NCBI GenBank assembly: GCA_002492525.1
Contig: DKZA01000001.1
Coordinates: forward strand, 1-21,459
Direction of reading: 5' to 3'
From: Lachnospiraceae bacterium UBA7086
GTDB taxonomy: Bacteria; Bacillota; Clostridia; Lachnospirales; Lachnospiraceae
DNA length: 21,459 bases
Part shown: one piece after another, positions 15,101 through 21,459 of the stretch
How positions within the stretch are numbered: position 1 is the first letter of the stretch
How the letters are laid out: the number at the start of each line of letters is the position of its first letter
Notes under the pieces: generated by a model
Databases searched by the model: none
What the model saw: the letters and a program-made list of their open reading frames with translations, nothing else
What the model was told of the DNA's origin: nothing
Position numbers and translations under genes: made by a program

Positions 15101-18100
15101 CGCTTCCCGCATCGGTGACAGGCACATAAATAAGCAGACTCTTCTTCCCGATAATCCACTGCCAGAGATCCGCCGCCTTGTTTGCATAAGTCAGCTCCCC
15201 GATCACCGGCTTGGCCGTATCCAGTTTCACACTGAATGTCGTGCTTGTCCCCGATTGGTTTCCCGCTGCGTCTTTCGCATAGAACCGATAGGTATGATTT
15301 CCTTCTTTGACCGTGTGAGAATATGAGGTACTGCCGCTTGTAACGCTTATCTTTGTGTAGGTACCCCCATCAACGCTTACCCATAACTCAGTCACCCCTA
15401 CACCATCATACAGTGTAAGAGGAATTGTTTTCTGTGTACATGTCCAGCCTGTTGGCAGGGTGACGCCGCTTTGCAAAATGGGCGTATTTGGCTTTGTTTC
15501 ATCTTTCCAGTAAGCATACAGTGTCTGGGCGGATGTAATCTTAACGGTAGTCGTGTCCATAATCTGACTTCCCTGTCCGCCTGCCTGTGTAAACCAGCCC
15601 TTGAAGGTATATCCTGTCCTTGTGGGCGTGGGAAGTGTGCCGTAAGTACCGTTATAAGTCACATTTTTGTTCGCAGTGCTGCTGCCGCCGGTCGCGCCCT
15701 GATAGTTGAAGGTCACTTTATAGGTTTTTGCCGTCCATTTCGCGTAATAGGTCTTGTTTCCGTAGTCTGTTATAGAAATGCTTGTTACCTTGCTTCCCGA
15801 AAAACTTGAAGCCGTGTACCACCCGTCGAAAGTATAACCCGTCCTCGTCGGTGTCGGCAGTGTCAACCCCGTTCCATAAGTATAACTTGTATAATTGCTT
15901 TCGTTTGCTATTGTTCCGCTGTTTTTGTTGTACGTTATGGTATAGCTATTCGCCGTCCACTTTGCATAATAGGTCTTGTTTCCCGTTGCAGTTGTAGAAA
16001 TGCTTGTTACTTTCGTTCCTGTACAATTGGAATTCTCATACCACCCGCCAAAGGTGTAATTCGTCCTCGTCGGTGTCGGCAGCGTCAACCCCGCTCCATA
16101 AACATAACTTGTATAATTGCTTTCGTTTGCTATTGTTCCGCTGTTTTTGTTGTAGGTTACGGTATAAGCCGCCGCCGCAATCAGGTTTGTTCCACTGCTT
16201 GCAGGAATCAGACCATAACCGTCATTGTCCAGTTTATAATGCTGGGTATCCTTACTGCCCGTCACTACCGTGGTTCCGTTCGTGACCGAACTCATTTTAA
16301 TGGTATATGTGCTCGTCAGGCCGCTCACTGCCGTACCGCTGGCCGTAACCGCATTGGTTGTGTAAATACTGCCGGAAAGCGTAGAATTTCCAGCAACGGA
16401 AACACTCTTGCCGTCATTATAGACACTGTAGGTATTGCCTGAAACGGATACGCCATTTAATGTCAGACGGCCGCTGCCGCTGCTTCGCAGATAAACCGCG
16501 CAGTTCTTATCAGAAGTATCCGTATTCCCCGTGATGGTACCGCCACTCAAACTGCATGTCCCGTCCACAGAGACGGCAGAACCGCCGCCCGCCTTACAGC
16601 TTCTGATAGTACCGCCATTCATGGTGAAAGTGCCGCTTGAAGAGACCCAGACTGCGCCGCCGGTACCGCCCACCTCGCAGTTTTCAATGACTGCTCCGGA
16701 ATTCATGGTCATTTTCCCATATACGGCAATCACGCCGGAACCGCTGTTTTTATAACCATTGCTAATGGTACAACCATTTCCCAATGTCAAAGATACTCCC
16801 GTATCCTTGGAGCCATCCCCGACCTTAATCAGTGACTGATTCACACCTTCTCCACTGATATAATCCCTGTTTCCATCATAGATAATATTGGTCAGCGTCA
16901 GGTTCCCACTGCCCGTCAAAGTAATATTTCCATACTGTCCGGCGGGCATCCTGGTTATCGTATACGGATTAGCTGTATTTTTGCTGGTAATCGTAATAGT
17001 TTTGTCTACCAGCACCTTTTCATTAAAGACAATATCCGTCAACAGCCGGATAGTACCGCCCGAATATACATTAGCCAACGCGGTAGTGAACTTACCGGTC
17101 TTCCATGCCCCGCCGGATGACTCCTGCCACTCCGCCTCCGCTTCCTCTGTGGAACTTAATATAATCTGGTTATTGGCTTTATCCAGCTTGGAAAAAAGGG
17201 TGGAATCCGCCATGGTAATCTTGCTGGCATCCACACCGGTCAGGGTATAGCCGCTGCCCTTGGCGAGAATCTTTCCCTCCTCACGGGAACTGCATTTTAG
17301 GGTAATTTTATAACGCAGGGTGGAGGTAATCTCAGGGCAAAGTGTTCCGGCAGTGGTATTATCCAAATATATGTTATCCTGAATATTCCCCTCTCCTCCG
17401 ATAACTAATTTAGAGGTCGCATCATAATGTGTAGAGTAATATACCCCCATTCCTGCGCCACTACTATTTACCTTATTTCCGGAAATAGTACCTCCGCTTA
17501 CCGTAAGTTTTGCACCGGATGAAGCAAGGTAAATCCCACCGCCATTAGAAGCAGAATTACCCGTAATACTGCCGGAAGTCATGTTGCAGGTACCCTTTAG
17601 ATAAATTCCTCCGCCCGCATGAGCATAAGCATTAGAGCCAACCTCCCCCGTTGTTTTACAATTCCGAATGGTTCCGCCATTTATATTCAGCGTTCCCCCA
17701 CAATATATACCGCCTGCAGCATACACACCAGTAGTGCCGCTATTCATATTATAATTATTCTGAATTATCGCTCCGCTGTTCAGATTTACCGTTCCAGACG
17801 TAATATAAACAGCAGGTCCATAGGCATCTATCTTATTGCCATCAATGGTAATATTCTCCATCACCAGATTGCCGCCACTAACATAAAATAAAGTGCTATT
17901 AGAACCATTAGCAGTACTATTCCCCTTATATCCACTAGCCCTCACAAGCTTACCGCCGCCATTGATCGTAACACTCCCGCTGACCGTAAGCCTTCCGGAT
18001 ACAGTCACCGTCACCCCCGGATTGATGGTATAGGTTCCCGCCGCCAGCGTCTGTTCGCCCCACTCCTGATTAGATGTTATCCTTCCGGGCGTGGCGGTCA

Positions 18101-19736
18101 CCGCAGCCATCGTCATCGGCTCGTCAAACACCAGCCATACGCCCACCTGCTCCACATTCTCCGCATAGGCATACTCTTTCTCCTCTCCATCCTTTCCAAT
18201 CCGTGCTTTAAAGAAGAATCTTCCGCTGTAAGGCAGATTCCCCTCCTCATCTTCCGCATACTCCGGGCACTCCCATCCAAGTACGGACAATATCTCCTCG
18301 TTTAAAGTATTCCCCTCTTCATTGTTTGCATTGTCTGTGTTGTTCGTGTTGTTCGTACTATCTATGCTGTCTTCGCTATCCGTATCACCTGTATCTCCTG
18401 CACTGCCTGTTTCATCGGTCTTATCTTCTGTATCTGATTCTTCACCATTTTCATCCATATCGGCCGATGTACGCACATTATCAACCGTGCCTGCTTCCTC
18501 CTCTGAGCCGGCGGTCTCTGTCTTTACATCCGCAAACTCCACCGTTACCGTTTCCGGAAAAAGGGATATGATGTCTTCAAAGGGAATCTGTACCTCGCTG
18601 TCTCCCCCTGCCAGATTCACACTGTAGCTTCCGTCTTCATAGAACAAATCTCCCTTGGGGACAACATAATCCCTATCAAAATACCAGCCGCTGATCTGTT
18701 GTGCAAACGTCTGCTCTTCCTCGACGACCGTTACCGTAATCCGTGGCAGACTGACATCCTCTGACAGTGAATACCCCCCCCCCGGTAATTCCGGAGTGAA
18801 AATGTACTCTCCTGCTGTCTCACCGTCATATGCCGGTGAACTTGTCCATGTGATATTCTCGATTGTAATATTTTCGGTTATGGTTTCCTGTTTCGTTTTC
18901 TCCTCTTTGCTTTGTTCTTTTTCATCTTCCTCTTCCGTCTCTTCCTCTGACGCATCAGCCCCATCTGCCGTCTGTTCCTCCGATGCAGACTCAGCATCAT
19001 CACGGATTAAAGTTTCTACCGACTGTTCCCCCGAAGGAGCAGCGCATACTTTCTCTAAAGATACCGTAAACGTGGCTGCTTCCATTTTCGCGGTATCCCC
19101 ATTTTCTTCCGTATTTGACGTATTTGCCGGACTTTCTGATTCCCCTGCGTTCTCTGTCTCTTCTGGATTCTCTGTCCCTTCCGGGTTCTCCGTTCCCTCC
19201 GGATTCTCTGTTCCCTCTGGATTCTCTGTCCCCTCCGGGTTCTCTGTCCCCTCTGGGTTCTCTGTCCCCTCTGGATTCTCTGTCCCTTCCGGATTCTCCG
19301 TCCCTTCCGGGTTCTCCGTTCCCTCTGGATTCTCTGTCCCTTCCGGGTTCTCCGTTCCCTCTGGATTCTCCGTCCCTTCCGGACTCTCTGTCTCCTCTGG
19401 TTCCTTTTCTTCCGGATTTTCTGCCTTCTCCGGATCTTTTTCTTCCTTGGAATCTTTTACTTCCTCTGTCTCCTCATCATTTTTCGTCTCTATCAACACT
19501 GTCGCTTCCAGCGTATCAGGCAATATAAGTTCTTCCAGCATCGTTCCCACAGATACCTTCTGGTCTCTGACTTCTTCCGGCAGCTCCGCAAAAGTGGAAA
19601 TGACTTTTTCTGCCTCTTCTGCACTCGGCTCCGCACCGTTGCCAGCATACACGGTTAAGGTTCCTATCTGCTCAACCAACATTGCCATGACCAATATTCC
19701 TACAATTACTTTCTGTTTAAAATGTTTCATCTTCAC
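12156..19736 (-). CDS. giant modular surface protein (adhesin-like) with beta-helix, InlB-type and Ig/FN3-like repeats
   Basis: About 2526 residues. GTG 19736 is chosen because AAAGGAG (19743-19749) is six bases upstream; ATG 19730 is also possible. The start lies inside the end of the chemoreceptor gene. Order: signal peptide (cut near VYA-GNG, residue 31); acidic Glu/Pro/Thr stalk with twelve TENPEG units (about 119-191); two Gly/Asn-rich right-handed beta-helix-like regions (about 550-815 and 890-1185) with repeated GGTI..C and GGGIYL turns; three InlB/Listeria-Bacteroides repeats (about 1190-1410, LPTPTRTGYTF.GW ... YYAKWT); Ig-like modules (1410-1730, KDAAGNQ); FN3-like units (1730-2210, DGGNTW ... 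PGSYQVRVKA); a globular module; then PKTG (2432) and a two-helix tail. The product is presumably cell-surface exposed and adhesive. A G10 tract at 18774-18783 may switch expression. Confidence 0.85.
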   Translation of the reverse strand: MKMKHFKQKVIVGILVMAMLVEQIGTLTVYAGNGAEPSAEEAEKVISTFAELPEEVRDQKVSVGTMLEELILPDTLEATVLIETKNDEETEEVKDSKEEKDPEKAENPEEKEPEETESPEGTENPEGTENPEGTENPEGTENPEGTENPEGTENPEGTENPEGTENPEGTENPEGTENPEGTENPEGTENPEETENAGESESPANTSNTEENGDTAKMEAATFTVSLEKVCAAPSGEQSVETLIRDDAESASEEQTADGADASEEETEEEDEKEQSKEEKTKQETITENITIENITWTSSPAYDGETAGEYIFTPELPGGGYSLSEDVSLPRITVTVVEEEQTFAQQISGWYFDRDYVVPKGDLFYEDGSYSVNLAGGDSEVQIPFEDIISLFPETVTVEFADVKTETAGSEEEAGTVDNVRTSADMDENGEESDTEDKTDETGSAGDTGDTDSEDSIDSTNNTNNTDNANNEEGNTLNEEILSVLGWECPEYAEDEEGNLPYSGRFFFKARIGKDGEEKEYAYAENVEQVGVWLVFDEPMTMAAVTATPGRITSNQEWGEQTLAAGTYTINPGVTVTVSGRLTVSGSVTINGGGKLVRASGYKGNSTANGSNSTLFYVSGGNLVMENITIDGNKIDAYGPAVYITSGTVNLNSGAIIQNNYNMNSGTTGVYAAGGIYCGGTLNINGGTIRNCKTTGEVGSNAYAHAGGGIYLKGTCNMTSGSITGNSASNGGGIYLASSGAKLTVSGGTISGNKVNSSGAGMGVYYSTHYDATSKLVIGGEGNIQDNIYLDNTTAGTLCPEITSTLRYKITLKCSSREEGKILAKGSGYTLTGVDASKITMADSTLFSKLDKANNQIILSSTEEAEAEWQESSGGAWKTGKFTTALANVYSGGTIRLLTDIVFNEKVLVDKTITITSKNTANPYTITRMPAGQYGNITLTGSGNLTLTNIIYDGNRDYISGEGVNQSLIKVGDGSKDTGVSLTLGNGCTISNGYKNSGSGVIAVYGKMTMNSGAVIENCEVGGTGGAVWVSSSGTFTMNGGTIRSCKAGGGSAVSVDGTCSLSGGTITGNTDTSDKNCAVYLRSSGSGRLTLNGVSVSGNTYSVYNDGKSVSVAGNSTLSGSIYTTNAVTASGTAVSGLTSTYTIKMSSVTNGTTVVTGSKDTQHYKLDNDGYGLIPASSGTNLIAAAAYTVTYNKNSGTIANESNYTSYVYGAGLTLPTPTRTNYTFGGWYENSNCTGTKVTSISTTATGNKTYYAKWTANSYTITYNKNSGTIANESNYTSYTYGTGLTLPTPTRTGYTFDGWYTASSFSGSKVTSISITDYGNKTYYAKWTAKTYKVTFNYQGATGGSSTANKNVTYNGTYGTLPTPTRTGYTFKGWFTQAGGQGSQIMDTTTVKITSAQTLYAYWKDETKPNTPILQSGVTLPTGWTCTQKTIPLTLYDGVGVTELWVSVDGGTYTKISVTSGSTSYSHTVKEGNHTYRFYAKDAAGNQSGTSTTFSVKLDTAKPVIGELTYANKAADLWQWIIGKKSLLIYVPVTDAGSGVTQIRYTMTPVDAGGNPVTNQAETKETPVNNSGLATISFDKDFKGNISITCEDAAGNQADSVTASAGGGVIVEENKPVIHFAVNGSAVSGSYYDAAPNITVTVTDQENASGQSMIAGGIASVTYQVGNGSVESVNHNYTASMMTSDSFTISAGEIPIGETVIKVTARDHAGNEGTANVTVRVKGAENTPQAVIDYSEEKLTGLAANGQYTINNVIYTADAQGKIALESGWFNNNLSIVKQGNNSTTLDSAPQSLSVPARPNAPVPEAVSRTDTRITLRQITGVRYRMNNGEWQDSSEFSELTARTKYTFEAFYLSTASSFRSQAGSAVIATRPAAPGADDAKNFVVIDYDKETFVIPEGVEAFKDPECTQPVDSGKEQDITDYIGGGIYIRYPAEGDFPPSAPTEVPVRNRPSVPNVNGRDETYPGAGNGAVTGLTEGTAYEISDDGGNTWTDAVLTGTEITGLTPGSYQVRVKAGEDHFRSEASTVVTIGTTQPTEESRPQAGIDYKDENLTGLTPGDKYEVSYTTPEGTEHTQERTADANGTISFDEDWYGQTVEIVKKGNDKDKLDSAPQSLPVPARPEAPKPGTTGESGKGQNNGAITNLTPGETYQISSDGGNTWQDVTADDEGQIKDLVPGSYEVRVKAKDDIFNSESITCEIKPYPTKHENGGSGSSHTTDNGLVEGSDGLDGNGGDESSEMDSSQGTSINTGAIWKEVEKNEKVPDTEISMTTGELAAIVLTDAERQSVRQGSTIKILLIVEDAADSVSSQDKAVMNREKGSYAIGQYLDISLFKVLGDNREKIEQTNGMIRITVAVPDELKNMSSIMTREFAVIRVHDGEAVILHDLDNDEDTVTIETNLFSSYALLYRDVTGNDSGNTKSGKDDEPKTGDYASLELYATLEMIAGLAYLLLYFTDGGCGMTEEEKKELVSRIIQWARRGGRLRRDVALVAIFLLLVYYHSIGKKKDKKISNMEDWMRMST
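15841..15944 (-). repeat. recent intragenic duplication, InlB-type repeat copy
   Basis: Matches 16063-16166, exactly 222 bases (74 codons) away, with six differences in 104 bases, including a 51-base block (15882-15932) with none. It encodes the YNKNSGTIANESNYTSY ... TLPTPTRT part of one InlB-type repeat. The third repeat (about 15500-15740) is much more divergent. Confidence 0.85.
16063..16166 (-). repeat. recent intragenic duplication, partner copy
   Basis: Partner of 15841-15944, encoding the same part of the preceding InlB-type repeat. The period is a whole number of codons, so unequal crossing-over would add or remove a complete module without a frameshift. Confidence 0.85.
18774..18783 (-). 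repeat. G10 homopolymer in coding sequence (candidate contingency tract)
   Basis: Ten consecutive C on the plus strand, read as ten G in the surface-protein frame (CCG GGG GGG GGG TAT, encoding PGGGY, around residue 318-321). It is much the longest G/C homopolymer in the window. Loss of one G brings a TAA into frame at 18731-18733; gain of one G brings in a TGA at 18676-18678. Either would stop the protein before its beta-helix and adhesive modules. Confidence 0.85.
19165..19380 (-). repeat. 18-bp minisatellite, 12 units, encoding TENPEG repeats
   Basis: Exactly 12 tandem units of 18 bases. Differences are confined to a few positions, mostly silent third-codon changes such as GGATTC/GGGTTC, CTCTGT/CTCCGT and CCCTTCC/CCCCTCT. 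One degenerate unit flanks each side (19147-19164 and 19381-19398). The encoded hexapeptide TENPEG forms an extended acidic stalk near the N-terminus. As 18 is divisible by three, unit gain or loss changes only length. Confidence 0.95.
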
Positions 19737-21258
19737 CCTTATCTCCTTTCTCTCCGGACGCCTCTTTCCCCGCCTGGCTGATCTGAAGCAGATTTTCCGA
19801 TACTGCATTGACCTGACGGAATGACTGCTCTACCTCATCAGTCACATTTTTCTGTGTCTGCGTTTGTGCAACAATCTGATCCGCCTGCGCAATAGTGCTT
19901 TTCACAAGATCCTCCATCTGTCCTATCATGTCTAAAAGCTGTTCGCCGCACTCACATGTATGTTTGCTGGAATCTGCGGCGATCCGCGTTTTTTCTCTGG
20001 ACTGCTCCTGAAGTGTCCCTATCTTTTGCGCCTCCTGTTCCACCTCGTGCAGTTTCCCTATCTCCGTTGTCACATTATCTATATTTTCCTGATTAGAACT
20101 CTGTACCTGTTTTAAAAGGCCGAAGATATTCTGAATAATCCCGGTAATAGCATCGCTGGCCTTTTTAGAATCTTTGGCAAGCTGCCCCACCTCTTCGGCC
20201 ACCACGCCGAAACCTTTTCCCATTTCGCCCGCTCTGGCTGCCTCTATAGAAGCATTTAACGCAAGCAGATTGGTCTGGTTTGTAATACCCGCAATCGTCT
20301 TGGCAAACTCAGAAATATCCTCTACGCCCTTCTCCAGACTGTCCAGAAGATTACTGGTCTGACGTGCAGAATCCTCAATAACCCCGATACTTTTCGTCGT
20401 ATTCTGCATCAGGTCAATATACCCTTGCAGTTTATCCGATGTCTCCCTGGATATTTCCAGCATCTGCTCCATATTACCCGCCAGATTTTCAGCGTTCTGA
20501 TTCAGGTCGTGAATCGATCCGCGAACCGCATCCACAAACTGAAAGCTTTCGTTACAATCATGGAGAGTGGCCTGTGCAGAGCCTGTGATACTCTCATTGG
20601 TATCTGCGAAACCATGGATGTAAGCTTCCATCTGTTCTATAACACCGCCAAGCTCCTCCGACGCCGTCTCGCACTCGTCTATCAGAGCCGCCGTCTGTTT
20701 GGTATCCGCAAGTTTAACCAGCATCTGATGCGAAAGCTCGGCTATCTTTACACAGATAAGACTCATTACGATGCTTTCCATCAGGAATCCGATCGAACGG
20801 GTTAAAAACCACATAAAATTCGTCTCAAATTCAATCTGCTGTACATGCAGGGAACGGACATACAATGAAATAACCAACAGAATATAGGACACTACTGAAA
20901 CCCGTATGGTAAATTTTTTATCATAATAAAACAAGCTGAATACCATGGCAAAAGCGTAGGTCATATAAATACCGATAGCCGCGTTCATAGCCATCAGAGC
21001 CACCAGCACCGCCAACGCAAAAGTCGTGACATACTTCATGATATGGATTGGCGTATTCCTTTTATATGCTATACCCGGCCCCATTGTCACAACAATGGCA
21101 AACACCGTAAGAGGAATCAACTCACTTACCTTCGTCTGAAACACCCCAGTAATTGATAAAATCATCAGAACCGGAAACACGAAAACCAGCCACCGAATCG
21201 CCTTTACCGCTATTTTCGTTACTCTGACATCATTTTCGTAAAACAAACCCTCTTCCAT
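19717..21258 (-). CDS. multi-pass membrane methyl-accepting chemotaxis protein
   Basis: 513 residues. About six membrane helices occupy residues ~18-175 (AIRWLVFVFPVLMILSITG, LIPLTVFAIVVTMGPGIAY, a double span near 73-112, VSYILLVISLYV, SIGFLMESIVMSLICV). There is neither a large extracellular ligand domain nor an obvious HAMP domain, so sensing is probably within the membrane. The cytoplasmic signalling domain carries ITNQTNLLALNASIEAARAG and EMGKGFGVVAEEVGQLAKDSKKASDAI. The start ATG has GGAGG seven bases upstream. Its 3' end overlaps the start of the surface-protein gene by about 20 bases, including that gene's ribosome binding site, so the two are probably cotranscribed and coupled. The receptor may belong to a non-flagellar or a flagellar system; nothing nearby decides. 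Confidence 0.88.
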   Translation of the reverse strand: MEEGLFYENDVRVTKIAVKAIRWLVFVFPVLMILSITGVFQTKVSELIPLTVFAIVVTMGPGIAYKRNTPIHIMKYVTTFALAVLVALMAMNAAIGIYMTYAFAMVFSLFYYDKKFTIRVSVVSYILLVISLYVRSLHVQQIEFETNFMWFLTRSIGFLMESIVMSLICVKIAELSHQMLVKLADTKQTAALIDECETASEELGGVIEQMEAYIHGFADTNESITGSAQATLHDCNESFQFVDAVRGSIHDLNQNAENLAGNMEQMLEISRETSDKLQGYIDLMQNTTKSIGVIEDSARQTSNLLDSLEKGVEDISEFAKTIAGITNQTNLLALNASIEAARAGEMGKGFGVVAEEVGQLAKDSKKASDAITGIIQNIFGLLKQVQSSNQENIDNVTTEIGKLHEVEQEAQKIGTLQEQSREKTRIAADSSKHTCECGEQLLDMIGQMEDLVKSTIAQADQIVAQTQTQKNVTDEVEQSFRQVNAVSENLLQISQAGKEASGEKGDKGEDETF

Positions 21259-21459
21259 CTCTTCTCCTCCGTCAGCCCTTTATTGAAAAACATTAAAATA
21301 CCGGATTATGTCTCCAAAATGCCGAAGACTGTATTATCATCTTATTACAAAAAGAAATTTTTTGTTTGCTGGCAGCACACATCGCACTTTATTCGGTATA
21401 CTTTGCAGGATATGTCAAAAAAAGACAGGTGGATTGGTCGATTGCAATCCGAGGTTCCC
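21259..21459. other. upstream region of the membrane chemoreceptor gene
   Basis: No gene is seen in these 201 bases. On the minus strand TTGACA occurs at 21413-21418, but the best-spaced -10 (GAATAA at 21389-21394, 18-base spacer) is poor, and TATACC is only 12 bases away, so the promoter is not settled. A+T-rich stretches (21341-21365) and the GGAGG ribosome binding site (21266-21270) are the only other signals. Confidence 0.4.

Noticed and set aside
15471..17891. Plus-strand open frames across the InlB and beta-helix regions
   Set aside because: They are short, overlap the strongly supported minus-strand gene, and lack ribosome binding sites and family motifs.
18796..19824. Plus-strand open frame of 342 codons (SGFSVP repeats) across the stalk of the surface protein
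   Set aside because: The 18-bp repeat keeps several frames open on both strands. This frame has no convincing ribosome binding site and its composition is the antisense of the acidic stalk, so it is a shadow.
21389..21418. Promoter TTGACA-18-GAATAA for the membrane chemoreceptor
   Set aside because: The -10 matches the consensus at only two of six bases and no sigma-28 motif is present, so it is not called.

Overview
The window looks like chromosomal DNA of a low-to-mid G+C Gram-positive anaerobe of the class Clostridia, most likely Lachnospiraceae. This is inferred from gene content and style: AAAGGAG/AAGGAGG ribosome binding sites, a LysM / DUF5711-like / CvpA-like trio, a pfkA-dnaX-ybaB-recR block, and a very large secreted protein whose two-helix C-terminal tail I recall from Lachnospiraceae surface proteins. 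Almost everything is read from the minus strand (right to left). The clear exception is one tRNA-Ser gene on the plus strand.

Layout, right to left. (1) 21258-19717 encodes a multi-pass membrane chemoreceptor. Its 3' end overlaps the start of (2), a ~2526-residue surface protein (12156-19736). That protein has a signal peptide, acidic low-complexity stalk with a 12-unit 18-bp minisatellite, two beta-helix-like regions, three InlB-type repeats, Ig/FN3-like modules and an unusual tail. A run of ten G inside its reading frame is a strong candidate phase-variation switch. (3) 11298-12056 encodes an orphan protein joining an EF-Tu domain-III-like barrel to a C-terminal half resembling polymorphic-toxin immunity proteins. 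It has its own promoter. (4) tRNA-Ser(CGA) at 11129-11214 lies on the opposite strand with its own promoter and terminator. (5) tadA follows at 10428-10937. (6) 8864-10273 encodes a soluble chemoreceptor with a zinc-binding CZB domain. (7) A probable operon has a promoter at 8832-8860, then pfkA, dnaX, ybaB, recR, galM and a lipoprotein gene, ending at a perfect 18-bp-stem terminator (3151-3192). It combines glycolysis/sugar entry with DNA replication and repair functions. (8) A non-coding patch holds two copies of a 68-bp element made of two abutting hairpins (2937-3096). (9) The LysM, DUF5711-like and CvpA-like trio forms a cell-envelope operon. (10) At the left edge a near-consensus promoter with an A/T-rich upstream tract fires out of the window and looks like an rRNA-operon promoter.

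The most noteworthy material is the surface-protein locus (contingency G-tract, minisatellite stalk, tail, coupling to a chemoreceptor), the tandem double-hairpin repeats, and the EF-Tu-like/immunity-like fusion. Family assignments come from recognised motifs; no database search was possible. Several start codons were moved from the longest-ORF start to an internal ATG/GTG with a well-spaced ribosome binding site.
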